From: Micrococcales bacterium UBA2037
Lineage (GTDB): Bacteria; Actinomycetota; Actinomycetes; Actinomycetales; Microbacteriaceae
Assembly: GCA_002333405.1 (NCBI GenBank)
Contig: DDBH01000018.1
Span: 71,741-135,740, forward strand
Direction: 5' to 3'
Length of the DNA: 64,000 nucleotides
Part shown: piece after piece, positions 34,635 to 43,507 of the stretch
How positions within the stretch are numbered: the first letter of the stretch is position 1
Layout of the letters: the number at the start of each line of letters is the position of its first letter
Program-made: the position numbers and the translations under genes
The notes under the pieces: model-generated
Database searches by the model: none
What the model was told of the DNA's origin: nothing
Seen by the model: only the letters and a program-made list of their open reading frames with translations

Positions 34635-34748
34635 GTGTTACGTAAAATCGACTGGGACCTGATCCAAGTAATTGCGCTGGTTGCCACAATGCCAGTGATG
34701 CTGATAATTGGAGCCCTGCTGCCAAGCTTCTTCGCCAACTACGGCTAA
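34635..34748 (+). CDS. Small single-pass membrane protein next to the rhodopsin gene
   Basis: A 37-residue frame from GTG 34635 with AAAGGAG five nt upstream. Product: MLRKIDWDLIQ, then a hydrophobic helix (about 9-30, VIALVATMPVMLIIGALLP) and a short tail SFFANYG. The charged N-terminus followed by one TM helix and the good ribosome binding site argue for a real gene. It lies after the rhodopsin terminator and ends at the -10 element of the nitroreductase gene. Function unknown; partnership with the rhodopsin is only suggested by position. Confidence 0.65.
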   Translation: MLRKIDWDLIQVIALVATMPVMLIIGALLPSFFANYG

Positions 34749-34757
34749 TCTAACTGG
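34746..34757 (+). promoter_or_regulatory. Leaderless-type promoter of the nitroreductase gene
   Basis: TAATCT (34746-34751), 6 nt, then GTG at 34758. The hexamer begins with the TAA stop codon of the 37-residue membrane protein gene. Confidence 0.5.
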
Positions 34758-35498
34758 GTGACCAAAAACACCAGCGGCCCAGAGTTCAGTGATTTCTTAG
34801 CATCCCGCCGCACCACCAGGGACTTCCTCACGACCCCGGTTCCAGAAGAGCTCATCGACCAACTTCTTACCGATGCTATGACTGCCCCGTCCTGGTCAAA
34901 CACCAGACCATACTTAGTGGGCATTGCCTCAGGTGAGCGCAGAGATCGCATTTCCAAGGAGTTCCTTAGCCGATGGGAAGCAGCTTCCGCAGCTCTAAAG
35001 CCTGGAATCATGGGGAAACTGAAGCTCTTCATCACCCGCTACGGCCTTCCCAAGAGCGACTACAAAGTCTTTCGTCCCTACCCAAACGACCTAAAGCCCA
35101 GGCAGCAAAAAGTCGGGGCTGAACTCTATGGCTTCCTAGAGATACCAAGGGATGACAAACAAAAGCGCCAGGCCCAGTGGGGTAGAAACTACGAGTTTTT
35201 TGGTGCACCTGTTTCACTTTTCATCTTCACGCACTCTGGCCTCGGAGAGTACTCGGTGTCTGATGCAGGTCTGTTCATGCAAAACCTGATGCTCTCAGCT
35301 CATGCCCAAGGTCTTGGGAGCTGCGCTCAAGGCGCCTCGGCACTCTGGGCTGAACCAGTAAGAGCCGAGTTCAAAGTTCCAAAGGAATACAAGCTTTTGT
35401 GTGGGATAGCAATTGGCTACCAGTCTGACGCGAAGGTGAACAGCTTCCAGGCTGACCGCCTGCCGATCTCGGAGATAAAGCTAGCGACCGATGATTGA
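34758..35498 (+). CDS. Nitroreductase family protein
   Basis: 246 residues, FMN-dependent nitroreductase fold: SRRTTRDFLTTPVPEELIDQLL at the N-terminus supplies the phosphate-binding Arg pair, APSWSNTRPY follows, and DAGLFMQNLMLSAHAQGLGSCAQG is the usual helix. Reduces quinones, nitro compounds or an unsaturated substrate with NAD(P)H. Its stop overlaps the P450 start by 8 bp, so both act in one transcript and perhaps one pathway. GTG start fixed by the TAATCT-N6 element. Confidence 0.87.
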   Translation: MTKNTSGPEFSDFLASRRTTRDFLTTPVPEELIDQLLTDAMTAPSWSNTRPYLVGIASGERRDRISKEFLSRWEAASAALKPGIMGKLKLFITRYGLPKSDYKVFRPYPNDLKPRQQKVGAELYGFLEIPRDDKQKRQAQWGRNYEFFGAPVSLFIFTHSGLGEYSVSDAGLFMQNLMLSAHAQGLGSCAQGASALWAEPVRAEFKVPKEYKLLCGIAIGYQSDAKVNSFQADRLPISEIKLATDD

Positions 35499-36681
35499 TC
35501 TGACGAGCCCCAGTTTTATTGCTGACCCCTACCCCACCCTGGCAGAGCTGAGGAAAGAAGGGAAGCCGGTTTGGCACGAGCCAACCGGAATGTTCTTGGC
35601 CGCGGGCTACAAGGATGCCAACCAGGTACTTAGGAACAGAGACCTCGGTCGAATTTTCACGCCGAAGGAGCCGTCCGACCAGTGGGAGGCGTTCAACTGG
35701 CTGCACTCAGATTCGATCCTCGACTCCGAACCGCCTAAGCACACCAGGCTGCGGTCACTGGTGATGAAGGCCTTCAACCCCAAAATGATTGAGGCGCTGC
35801 GCCCCGAGATAGAGCGGATTACCGACGAGCTCCTGGCAAATGCCGAACAGGTTCTTTCTGAGGCAGGTCAGTTTGACCTGATTGCTGATTTTGCCGAGCC
35901 ACTGCCGGTGAAAGTAATCGCACACCTGCTGGGCTTCCCCGACAAGGACGAGCACCTGCTGAGACCCTGGTCCCAGGCGATTGTGAAGATGTACGAGGTG
36001 AGCCCGTCTGAGGCAGACAAGGATGCCGCCAAGCTCGCCGGCGAGGAATTCGCCTCTTACGTTCACGAACTCATGCTGGAGCGGAAGCAAAACCCCGGCA
36101 CCGACTTGATTAGCGACCTGGCTGCCGTGGAAGAGGCGGGCGAGAAACTCAATACCCACGAACTAATTGCAACCTGCGTGCTACTACTAAACGCAGGTCA
36201 CGAGGCGTCAGTCAATGGCTTTGGAAACGGCATGGTGGCAACACTTCAGAACCCGGAGCAGCTGGCAAAACTGAAGGCGGACCCATTTGGAATTGCAGAG
36301 ACTGCGGTTGATGAGTTCATCAGATTCGATGCTCCCCTGCACCTATTTGAACGAACTGCCACAACCGACACCGAGGTCGGAGGGGTCACAATCGGTCAAG
36401 GCCAAAAGATTGCATCGCTGCTGGGCAGTGCGAACCGCGATTCGGCAATCTTTGAAAACCCTGACCAGTTAGATCTGACACGTTCTCCAAACCCTCACAT
36501 TGGTTTTGGTGCGGGAATTCACTTCTGCATTGGAGCACCTTTGGCGAGGCTGGAGATGGCCATCTCACTGCCGGCGTTGATGAGCAAGTTTCCAAACCTA
36601 AGCCTGGCCAAAGACCCTGTTCGAAGGCCTAGCTTCGTGCTGAGGGGTTATGAGCAAGTGCTCGTGAACGCAGGTCAGTAA
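35491..36681 (+). CDS. Cytochrome P450
   Basis: 396 residues, soluble bacterial class. Heme ligand Cys in FGAGIHFCIGAPLARLE, ExxR in VDEFIRFDAPL, and I-helix NAGHEASVNG, where the oxygen-activating pair is Glu followed by Ala-Ser, a variant seen in several bacterial P450 groups. Substrate unknown. The ATG overlaps the nitroreductase stop, and no ferredoxin gene is adjacent, so redox partners must come from elsewhere. Confidence 0.92.
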   Translation: MIDLTSPSFIADPYPTLAELRKEGKPVWHEPTGMFLAAGYKDANQVLRNRDLGRIFTPKEPSDQWEAFNWLHSDSILDSEPPKHTRLRSLVMKAFNPKMIEALRPEIERITDELLANAEQVLSEAGQFDLIADFAEPLPVKVIAHLLGFPDKDEHLLRPWSQAIVKMYEVSPSEADKDAAKLAGEEFASYVHELMLERKQNPGTDLISDLAAVEEAGEKLNTHELIATCVLLLNAGHEASVNGFGNGMVATLQNPEQLAKLKADPFGIAETAVDEFIRFDAPLHLFERTATTDTEVGGVTIGQGQKIASLLGSANRDSAIFENPDQLDLTRSPNPHIGFGAGIHFCIGAPLARLEMAISLPALMSKFPNLSLAKDPVRRPSFVLRGYEQVLVNAGQ

Positions 36682-36713
36682 GGGCCCCAGCAACGATAAC
36701 CCGGTTACTTTGA

Positions 36714-36902
36714 CCACTCCAACTCCAGCTGGAGCCAATTGCCAGGGACGCGATCAGAAATGCCTATCGCCACGAAAGTGCTGACGCGATTCGGCTGATG
36801 CTGCCGCATGACAAGACCGCCACATTCCAAGACAAGGAAATCGGTGTTCGAAAGGGTGCCGCGGGACTTGGAACCGAGAGCTATGCGCTTGCAAAGAAGT
36901 GA
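36714..36902 (+). pseudogene. Possible gene remnant after the P450 gene
   Basis: A 62-codon open stretch without a usable start codon, ending in TGA at 36900-36902. It translates to protein-like text (EPIARDAIRNAYRHESADAI, then LPHDKTATFQ and GLGTESYALAKK) with normal codon use for this genome. I do not recognise the family. Probably the C-terminal leftover of a deleted gene. The remaining sequence of the 268-bp gap 36682-36949 shows nothing further. Confidence 0.35.
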
Positions 36903-36949
36903 AGCTTGGAAACTTCGCCGACCGGAGGGGCAATGCTGAGGCTTAGCCT

Positions 36950-37858
36950 CTAACCCTTTGTTGCACCTAGGGTCAGACCAGAAACGAATTGTTTCCGCAG
37001 CACGAAGAACACAACCAAAGTTGGGATCGCAGCAATCATTGCTCCGGCAGCCAGCAGGTTGTAGTCAGTGACAAACTCACCCTGGAGTCTTCCAAGAGCC
37101 GATGTGATCGGCCGTTTCGAGTCTGTGGACATCAACACCAGTGCCCAGAAGAAGTCGTTGTAGATCCAGGTGGTCATAAGAACGCCAAGCGATGCAAGTG
37201 GTGGTCTAAGAAGTGGCAGCATCACCCGGAAGTAGTGCGTGAATACTGAAGCCCCGTCAACCAAAGCGGACTCGGAAATCTCCTTTGGAATGGTCTTCAT
37301 GTATGAACTCAATACGAAGGTCGCAAATCCCATTTGGAAGGCAACGTGGATCAGGATCACACCAAGTGGTGAGTCATACAAAAACCTTCGGTCACCAACG
37401 GCATCACCGATTGCCAAATACATCTTGAACACTGGGATGAACACCAGCTGCGCTGGCAGCAGGTTTCCAGCGGTGAACAGCAGCAGCAATGCCACGTTTG
37501 CCCGGAACGAGTAACGAGTAACAACGAAGGCCATCAGTGATCCCAGCAGCAGGATCAGGAACACTGCCGGCAGGGTAATCAGGACCGTGTTGGTGAAGTA
37601 TGTTGGCAACTCCATGCGGCTAATGGCGTTGACGTAATTGTCTAGGTTTAGTTCCTTAGGGAAGGACAGCACACCACCGGCGCGGATCTCCTTATAGGGA
37701 CGCAGCGAGGAGTAGAAAGTCCAAGCGATTGGGAAAAGCCAAGCGATTGCAAAGACGCCGATAAAGATGGTGATGATGCGGTCTTTAACCTTCTGAGCAT
37801 CTTTGTGGCGCTTAAGACGCAGGTCCTCTTTGTTTACATTCACTTCGTTCACACTCAC
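36950..37858 (-). CDS. Carbohydrate ABC transporter permease (MalG type)
   Basis: 302 residues, six TM helices, with the EAA loop ESALVDGASVFTHYFRVMLPLLRPPLASL. CUT1-family inner-membrane subunit that pairs with the permease encoded directly upstream; the two genes overlap by 4 bp. Substrate unknown. Last gene of a three-gene operon (binding protein, permease, permease) with no ATPase, so a shared MsmK/MsiK-type ATPase is expected elsewhere in the genome. Confidence 0.9.
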   Translation of the reverse strand: MSVNEVNVNKEDLRLKRHKDAQKVKDRIITIFIGVFAIAWLFPIAWTFYSSLRPYKEIRAGGVLSFPKELNLDNYVNAISRMELPTYFTNTVLITLPAVFLILLLGSLMAFVVTRYSFRANVALLLLFTAGNLLPAQLVFIPVFKMYLAIGDAVGDRRFLYDSPLGVILIHVAFQMGFATFVLSSYMKTIPKEISESALVDGASVFTHYFRVMLPLLRPPLASLGVLMTTWIYNDFFWALVLMSTDSKRPITSALGRLQGEFVTDYNLLAAGAMIAAIPTLVVFFVLRKQFVSGLTLGATKG

Positions 37859-38787
37859 TTCATGTCCTCCTTGAACTGCTGGCGGAGGTAGGTAATGATC
37901 GGAACGATCGATAGCAAGAACAAGATAACTGCGTAGGCGGCACCCTTCATCGAGGCACCCTCACCGGCGATGTTCTGGAACACCAGCACACCAAGAATCG
38001 GCAGACCACCGGATGATCCGTAGATGATGTAGATCATGTCGAAAGCTCTTAGTGACTCAATGATGGTGATCACAATCACGATGATGTTCACCGGAGCCAT
38101 CGCCGGGAATACAACCTTGCGGAAGGTCTGCCACTCGGTAGCGCCATCAATCGATGCAGCCTCGCGCAGGGTTGCGTCAACAGCCTTTAGGCCAGCTAAA
38201 TACAACAGCATGATGTAGCCGATGTGACGCCAGGAGGCCATGGTCAAGATAACCCAGATGTTGTAGCGGTCATCACCAAAAAATGACACTGCCTCACTAA
38301 TCTCAAGTCCGAGCAGTCCGTTGACAAAGCCGTCGGGGCGAAGCAGGAAGTTCCAGATGATTCCAATCACAGCCAGCGACAAAACCACCGGTAGGTAGTA
38401 GGCGGCCTGATAAAACTTTGACCCGCGAATCTCTCTATCAATTTGATAGGCAAGCAGGATTCCAAGCGGTGTTGCTATCGCTCCAAACCAAACCAACCAA
38501 ATGACGTTGACTCGGAGCGCATCCCAGAAGATGGGGGTGTTGAAAAAGATGTTTTCGTAGTTGGCAAGCCCGGCCCATTGGATGTCTCCAATGTGAATAC
38601 CGGTCCAATACGTAAAGGAAAGATAAATGGTTGCAACTGCCGGAAACCAGACCAGTGCAACGTGCAAAAAGGTTGGGACCCCAATGAAGACCCCGAGGGT
38701 GAAGCGATCTCTTTTTGAGAAGGTACGACGGCGGTTGGCTTTCTTAGCCTTAGCCTGCGGTTTCTCAACCGCCGTCGTACTACTCAT
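37855..38787 (-). CDS. Carbohydrate ABC transporter permease (MalF type)
   Basis: 310 residues, six TM helices plus a basic N-terminal tail (KPQAKAKKANRRRTFSKRDR). EAA loop: LREAASIDGATEWQTFRKVVFPAMAPVN. Partner of the MalG-type permease that follows with a 4-bp overlap. Located 22 bp after the solute-binding protein gene. Confidence 0.9.
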   Translation of the reverse strand: MSSTTAVEKPQAKAKKANRRRTFSKRDRFTLGVFIGVPTFLHVALVWFPAVATIYLSFTYWTGIHIGDIQWAGLANYENIFFNTPIFWDALRVNVIWLVWFGAIATPLGILLAYQIDREIRGSKFYQAAYYLPVVLSLAVIGIIWNFLLRPDGFVNGLLGLEISEAVSFFGDDRYNIWVILTMASWRHIGYIMLLYLAGLKAVDATLREAASIDGATEWQTFRKVVFPAMAPVNIIVIVITIIESLRAFDMIYIIYGSSGGLPILGVLVFQNIAGEGASMKGAAYAVILFLLSIVPIITYLRQQFKEDMK

Positions 38788-38809
38788 AATTTACTTAGCT
38801 AGCTTCTCT

Positions 38810-40105
38810 TTACAGAGGAGCTAGGGCGTCCCACTGGCTCTGTAGTGACTCAAGGATTGAGTCAGTTGAGCTAGGGTCCTTGAACCAGCTCTGGAATGCT
38901 GGGCCAACTACTGGGCCAGCAAAGTCAGGGCGGGTGTCGCGGTCTAGGAACTGAGTGATGTACTTCGCCTCTGCCATAACAGCCTGCTGCTGCTTCTGGA
39001 ATGGGTCGTACGCTGAAGTGTCCTGCAGGTTGTTCGCGCTTGTTAGCGGAATTCCTGTTGCAAGCTGAGCTTCAACACCCTCGATTGACGCTGCGAACTG
39101 GACGAAGTCCTTGCCGCCGCCTGGGTTTCCACCGTTCTTTGCCACAGCGATACCGTCCAGTGGTGCGTCAATGGTGTCGCGACCGTTGTCTGGGTTGATC
39201 TCTGGGAAAGGAACGATCCATAGGTCGTCGTAGTCTTCCTGGCTCTGCTCTAGGAAGTTTCCACCGAACCATGAACCGTTCATGAAGAATCCGGCCTGCT
39301 TCTGCAATAGCAGCTGCATTGCGCCGTCCCACTCAAGGTCTAGAACGTTGGTGTTCTGGTATGGAAGTAGCATCTCCCAGTGACGGAAGACTTCCTTCAC
39401 CTTGTCATCGGTCCACTTCTCGCGACCTGCAAGTAGGTCAACGTGGAAGTTGTAACCGTTGATGCGGGCGTTCAGAATGTCGAAGGTTCCCATGGCTTCC
39501 CAGCCACCCTTGTCAGCTGCGGCTAGTGGAACAAGTCCCTGTGCCTTTAGCTCCTTGAGCGCTGCCATGAAGTCATCCCAGTTGTAGATGTCATCTGGGC
39601 TCATTCCGACCTCAGCCATCATTGACTTACGGAAGTGAAGGCCCCATGGGTACCAGCTCTGTGGCAAGAAGTACTGCTTGCCGTCTGAACCGGTTGAAGC
39701 AATCTTGTAGCTGTCTGAGAACTGGTCTCCGATTTCGTCCCAAACACTTGAGACGTCCTCTAGAAGACCCTGGTCTGCGAAGAACTGCATGCGGTATCCA
39801 GCCATCCACTGGAAAGCGTCGTCCGGAGTTCCCTGAAGGTACTGGCTCAGGTTGTTCTGGAACGCGTTTGACTCAGTGAAGTTTGGTGTTACTTCAATGC
39901 CTGTCTTTGCGGTGTAAGCGTCAACAATTGCTTGTGCCTGCTTCACTGGTGACTCGTCAACAGTTCTAACACCGAATGAAACTGGGCCAGAATCTGATGA
40001 GCAACCCGCCAACATCGTGGCGCCCGCAATACCTAAACCACCGGCTGCTGCACCCTTTAGAAGAAGACGACGGTCAACTTCGTGACCGGTAATTTTGTTC
40101 AACAT
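38810..40105 (-). CDS. Carbohydrate ABC transporter substrate-binding lipoprotein, Tat-type signal
   Basis: 431 residues. The N-terminus has a twin-arginine motif (DRRLLLKG) and a lipobox LAGC (Cys35), so it is probably exported folded and lipid-anchored. The mature part is a CUT1-type binding protein (FGVRTVDESP..., QWMAGYRMQFFADQGLLEDV, FPEINPDNGRDTIDAPLDGIAVAKN). Start fixed by AGGAGG 4 nt before the ATG. Upstream lies an array of 10-bp-spaced GAACAT repeats and a CGTTTGTGA-type element also seen in front of the PTS operon. Confidence 0.9.
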   Translation of the reverse strand: MLNKITGHEVDRRLLLKGAAAGGLGIAGATMLAGCSSDSGPVSFGVRTVDESPVKQAQAIVDAYTAKTGIEVTPNFTESNAFQNNLSQYLQGTPDDAFQWMAGYRMQFFADQGLLEDVSSVWDEIGDQFSDSYKIASTGSDGKQYFLPQSWYPWGLHFRKSMMAEVGMSPDDIYNWDDFMAALKELKAQGLVPLAAADKGGWEAMGTFDILNARINGYNFHVDLLAGREKWTDDKVKEVFRHWEMLLPYQNTNVLDLEWDGAMQLLLQKQAGFFMNGSWFGGNFLEQSQEDYDDLWIVPFPEINPDNGRDTIDAPLDGIAVAKNGGNPGGGKDFVQFAASIEGVEAQLATGIPLTSANNLQDTSAYDPFQKQQQAVMAEAKYITQFLDRDTRPDFAGPVVGPAFQSWFKDPSSTDSILESLQSQWDALAPL

Positions 40106-40184
40106 TGAACCTCCTATTTGGAATCTATGGCTAAAGAATAGCTAGCGATATACCTGTTTAGGTTCATATTTGATAACAAAATAG

Positions 40185-40228
40185 TCACAAACGAACATTT
40201 TTGAACATTCACGAACATAAGCGAAGTT
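40185..40228. promoter_or_regulatory. Operator array upstream of the sugar ABC operon
   Basis: TCACAAACG (40185-40193) leads into GAACAT repeats at 40193, 40203 and 40213 and a degenerate GAAGTT at 40223, spaced exactly 10 bp, i.e. on one face of the helix. It lies about 80-125 bp upstream of the binding-protein start codon. Read as the multi-site operator of a sugar regulator; TCACAAACG is the reverse complement of the CGTTTGTGA element at 46866 and 51391. Confidence 0.6.
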
Positions 40229-40264
40229 CTTGCAGGTTACCCAGCGACCCGTGAGGCCAGTAAA

Positions 40265-41299
40265 TTACTGGGCTTCAAGCAGTTTTCGAACCCTTGGCAC
40301 AACCTCGGTTGCGTAGAGTTCGATTGATTTCACAAGCTTTGAGTGAGGCAGTGGCCCCATGTCGTACTTCAGGTCGAAACGGTTGGCTCCAACCGAACTA
40401 AGCGCGTAGGCGATTTTGTTGGCAACGGTTTCCGGTGACCCGACATACATCGACCCGTGGTTTACCTCGGTTAGGAAGTGCTCCTTGGTAGTTGGCGCCC
40501 AGCCACGCTCCTTGCCGATCTTGCCGAAGGAAGCTTCATAGCCTGGCCAGGCTTCGTCGATGGCCTGCTCATCGGTTTCTGCAATGTGGCCCGGTGAATG
40601 AATAGAAACTGGCAACTGATCCACCCCAAGTTTTACCAAGGACTCTCGGTAGAGCCTTGCGAAAGGCTCAAACCTGGCTGGGTCACCGCCAATGATTGCA
40701 AGTGCCATTGGAATCTCCAGCCTGGCTGCCCGAATCACTGACTCTGGCGATCCACCAACCCCAACCCGAAGCGGGATCTTTCCGCCTTCAGTCTTTGGGT
40801 AAACCTCTTGGTTTTTAAGCCCTGCCCGCATGGTTCCGGACCAGGTGACCGGGCCCTCTTTTAGAAGTTCAACCAACAACTCCAGCTTTTGCTCAAACAG
40901 TTCGTTGTAATCGGACAGCTCGTAACCAAACAGCGGAAAGCTCTCAATGAAGGACCCGCGACCCGCTGTGATCTGAACCCGGCCATTGGATAGGGCGTCG
41001 ATTGTGGCAAAGCGCTGGTAGACCCGAACTGGGTCCTCGCTAGACAAAACAGTCACGCCGGTTCCCAGGGTGATGTTGCTGGTGGTTGTGGCAAGACCAG
41101 CCAAAATTGTGTCGGGAGCGGTAACCGCAAAATCATCACGGTGGTGCTCACCGATGTTGAAGTTATTCAGCCCAAGCCGATCAGCCAGTTGACCCTGAGC
41201 CAGAACGTCTCGAATCACTTGAGCCGCAGATTGCGGCTTCCCGCTGTCATCGAGTGACATGTTGCCAAAGGTGTCTAGCCCAAAGTAGAAGTCGGTCAT
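40265..41299 (-). CDS. LLM-class flavin-dependent oxidoreductase
   Basis: 344 residues with a luciferase-like monooxygenase TIM barrel: FYFGLDTFGNM, FNIGEHHRDDFAVTAPDTILAGLATTTSNITLGTGVTVL, VQITAGRGSFIESFPLFGYEL and SMYVGSPETVANKI. Belongs to the subgroup often encoded near oxidoreductases and of unknown substrate. Single gene; start fixed by the TAGACT-N6-ATG element. Confidence 0.88.
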   Translation of the reverse strand: MTDFYFGLDTFGNMSLDDSGKPQSAAQVIRDVLAQGQLADRLGLNNFNIGEHHRDDFAVTAPDTILAGLATTTSNITLGTGVTVLSSEDPVRVYQRFATIDALSNGRVQITAGRGSFIESFPLFGYELSDYNELFEQKLELLVELLKEGPVTWSGTMRAGLKNQEVYPKTEGGKIPLRVGVGGSPESVIRAARLEIPMALAIIGGDPARFEPFARLYRESLVKLGVDQLPVSIHSPGHIAETDEQAIDEAWPGYEASFGKIGKERGWAPTTKEHFLTEVNHGSMYVGSPETVANKIAYALSSVGANRFDLKYDMGPLPHSKLVKSIELYATEVVPRVRKLLEAQ

Positions 41300-41311
41300 G
41301 CAACTAGTCTA
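41300..41311 (-). promoter_or_regulatory. Leaderless-type promoter of the LLM oxidoreductase gene
   Basis: Minus strand TAGACT (41311-41306), 6 nt, then ATG at 41299; no ribosome binding site. Confidence 0.55.
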
Positions 41312-41335
41312 GGGGGTCTTGATAAATAGTCAAAC

Positions 41336-42508
41336 CTAGTCGGCAGCAGCCAACTGCCCGCAGGCACCATCGATTTCCTTGCCGCGAGTGTCACGCAGGG
41401 TGGTTGGAATACCTAGTGACTCGAGGGTGTCGATGAAAGCATCGGTTTGCTCTGGAGTGGATGCTGTCCAAACCGAACCAGGGGTTGGGTTTAGCGGAAT
41501 CGGATTCACGTGAACCCAACCCTTGCCGAAATCATTTAGCTTTTCAGCCAGCAGTTCTGCTCGCCAAACATGGTCGTTCATGTCCCTGATCAGCGCATAC
41601 TCAATAGAAACTCGGCGGCCGGTCTTCTCGTAATACTCGTAGGCCGCAGAAAGCGCCTCATCGACCTTCCACTTGTCATTGACTGGAATCAGGTCATCAC
41701 GAAGCTTGTCATCTGGGGCGTGAAGCGAAAGCGCAAAGGTCAACGGAAGATCTTCATCGGCGAGCTTCTTGATGCCAGGAACCAAACCAACAGTTGACAC
41801 CGTGATGTTCCTGGCGCTCATGCCAAGACCGTTTGGTTGTGGTTCGACCATTGTTCTAATTGCACTCATGAGTTTGTTGTAGTTGGCAAGCGGTTCACCC
41901 ATGCCCATGAAGACAATGTTGTTAACGCGTTCATCATCATGCCGTGCCTTGCCGAGGCCGCCCTCGGCTATAACCTTGTTGGCACGAACGATCTGGTCAA
42001 CAATTTCACCAGCCGACATGTTTCTGGTTAGCCCTGCTTGCCCAGTTGCACAGAACGGACAGTTCATTCCGCAGCCAGCCTGCGAAGAAATGCAGAGGGT
42101 GATCCGGTTTGAATACCGCATCAAAACTGATTCAACCAAAGCACCGTCAAATAGTCGCCACAGAAACTTGATGGTCTTGCCATCATCAGTTTTTAGCCTT
42201 TTGACCTCGGTCAAAAGAGTTGGCAGAGCTTTCTGCACTAGCTCTTCGCGACCTTCCTTAGGAAGATCAGTCATGTCAGCTGGGTCAGATGTGTAGTGGG
42301 TGAAGTAGTGGGTTGCTAATTGCTTTGCCCGAAAACCTGGAATGCCAAGGCCCTTGATGGTCTCGGCTCTATCTGCTGGGTCGATGTCAACCAGGTGCTG
42401 CGGTGGCTTGCCACGCTTAGGCTCGGCAAACTGCAACAGTGGTTTGCCGGACTCATCCTTTTTCTGCGTCCACCCTTCGGTTCTGGGTGTGACTTGGCGG
42501 TTAGACAT
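41336..42508 (-). CDS. rlmN: Dual-specificity RNA methyltransferase RlmN
   Basis: Radical-SAM enzyme forming 2-methyladenosine at A2503 of 23S rRNA and A37 of some tRNAs. Radical-SAM cluster [11 protein letters not shown] (CX3CX2C) near residue 150; [12 protein letters not shown]; catalytic C-terminal Cys in DGACGQL. 390 residues, usual length. ATG with AAGGAG four nt before it. Confidence 0.95.
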   Translation of the reverse strand: MSNRQVTPRTEGWTQKKDESGKPLLQFAEPKRGKPPQHLVDIDPADRAETIKGLGIPGFRAKQLATHYFTHYTSDPADMTDLPKEGREELVQKALPTLLTEVKRLKTDDGKTIKFLWRLFDGALVESVLMRYSNRITLCISSQAGCGMNCPFCATGQAGLTRNMSAGEIVDQIVRANKVIAEGGLGKARHDDERVNNIVFMGMGEPLANYNKLMSAIRTMVEPQPNGLGMSARNITVSTVGLVPGIKKLADEDLPLTFALSLHAPDDKLRDDLIPVNDKWKVDEALSAAYEYYEKTGRRVSIEYALIRDMNDHVWRAELLAEKLNDFGKGWVHVNPIPLNPTPGSVWTASTPEQTDAFIDTLESLGIPTTLRDTRGKEIDGACGQLAAAD

Positions 42509-42532
42509 CTGACTCCTTAGACAGCCCCAAGT

Positions 42533-42922
42533 CTACGTTGTGGCATCCAAGACCCAATCGAATCTCTGAGCCAGGATCTTCCTGTCAGAAGTTATAAGGA
42601 TCAAGTTGTTTGCGGCGGCTGTAGCCATGATCTGTCGATTCATTGGATCCGGAACCTGGCTGGCAGGGAACCTAGCGAATGCCACTGCTGCCTGAAGATC
42701 AAAGTTCAGCGGCTTGATTCCAACATTTATCCAGCTTTCAGCAACCTCGGGATGCATTTCAAACTTGCCGATTGAGCGCTTGAAACCAAGCTCGGCAACA
42801 GAAACGCTGCTGAAGTACACCGGCCTAGTCTCAATAGCTTTCATGGCCTGATTGCCAATCCGATTGGGAGCGTTTGTCACCCAGACCATGACTTGGGTGT
42901 CTAGAAGATAGCCCCTATACAT
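42533..42922 (-). CDS. vapC: PIN-domain toxin (VapC-like)
   Basis: 129 residues from the ATG at 42922 that overlaps the antitoxin stop codon (a longer frame to 42940 is unlikely). PIN residues visible: YLLDTQVMVW with the first Asp, SVSVAELGFK with Glu, DPMNRQIMATA and ITSDRKI with the acidic ends. Predicted Mg-dependent ribonuclease neutralised by the upstream partner. Confidence 0.87.
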   Translation of the reverse strand: MYRGYLLDTQVMVWVTNAPNRIGNQAMKAIETRPVYFSSVSVAELGFKRSIGKFEMHPEVAESWINVGIKPLNFDLQAAVAFARFPASQVPDPMNRQIMATAAANNLILITSDRKILAQRFDWVLDATT

Positions 42923-43172
42923 CCAGCTCGCCATACTCAATGGAATCTAAGAACTCCTGATCCATGCGGTCCCATTCTTCGTCACTGATCGGAGAGACCA
43001 GGCCTTTCAAACTTGAAAAGTCCCTTGGCACCGAGAGCTCTTCTTCAAACTTTGAAAGCTTCATGATCACCTTTCCATCGCGGGCAATCAGCACTTCTTC
43101 ACCGGCCTCAACCTGTTGGGCGAGTTTGGAAAAGTTTGTCTTTGCCTCGTGCATGTTTACTTGCTTGACCAT
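42915..43172 (-). CDS. Phd/YefM-type antitoxin
   Basis: 85 residues. The N-terminal MVKQVNMHEAKTNFSKLAQQVEAGEEVLIARDGK is the Phd/YefM DNA-binding fold, followed by an acidic C-terminal tail (DEEWDRMDQEFLDSIEYGELDV) that should wrap the toxin. Overlaps the toxin gene by 8 bp. Such pairs autoregulate their promoter; no clear operator palindrome was seen in the 56 bp upstream. Confidence 0.88.
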   Translation of the reverse strand: MVKQVNMHEAKTNFSKLAQQVEAGEEVLIARDGKVIMKLSKFEEELSVPRDFSSLKGLVSPISDEEWDRMDQEFLDSIEYGELDV

Positions 43173-43228
43173 AAAACTAACCTTAGTCCGGTTAGTCCAG
43201 TTGGCAAAGAAGATAATTCTGTGGAGAA

Positions 43229-43492
43229 CTAGTCGGTGTTTTTCTTTGGAGTCTTCTTGCCCGTAATTAGGTAATACGGATCACGCAGCAAGTCACCGAC
43301 AACGCTAAATGGGCTGGAGCTTTCACCTGCTGCCAGATAACCCTGCTCCCGGATTTTCTTAGCGCTGTGCTGCTCGGTGGCTCCGCAGGTCACGCACTTG
43401 GTTCCGTAGGAGATCTTTCCCACGAATATTTCTTCGCGCTCACCAACTGCCCTGCAAAAACCACAGACCGGGGCTTTCTCCTCTTGATCCAA
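43229..43492 (-). CDS. Small zinc-ribbon-like protein
   Basis: 87 residues from TTG 43492 with AGGGG in front. Two Cys pairs (CGFCRAVG near residue 10 and CVTCGA near 34) spaced as in a zinc ribbon; the rest is unremarkable (YLAAGESSSPFSVVGDLLRDPYYLITG, basic end). No known family recognised. It lies 15 bp after the DRL-like gene on the same strand, so it may be the last gene of that operon. Confidence 0.65.
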   Translation of the reverse strand: MDQEEKAPVCGFCRAVGEREEIFVGKISYGTKCVTCGATEQHSAKKIREQGYLAAGESSSPFSVVGDLLRDPYYLITGKKTPKKNTD

Positions 43493-43507
43493 GAAAGCCC
43501 CTTTTCG

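Noticed and set aside
35491..36681. P450 inactivated by loss of the I-helix Thr
   Set aside because: The AGHEAS form is a known natural variation in bacterial P450s and all other key motifs are intact.
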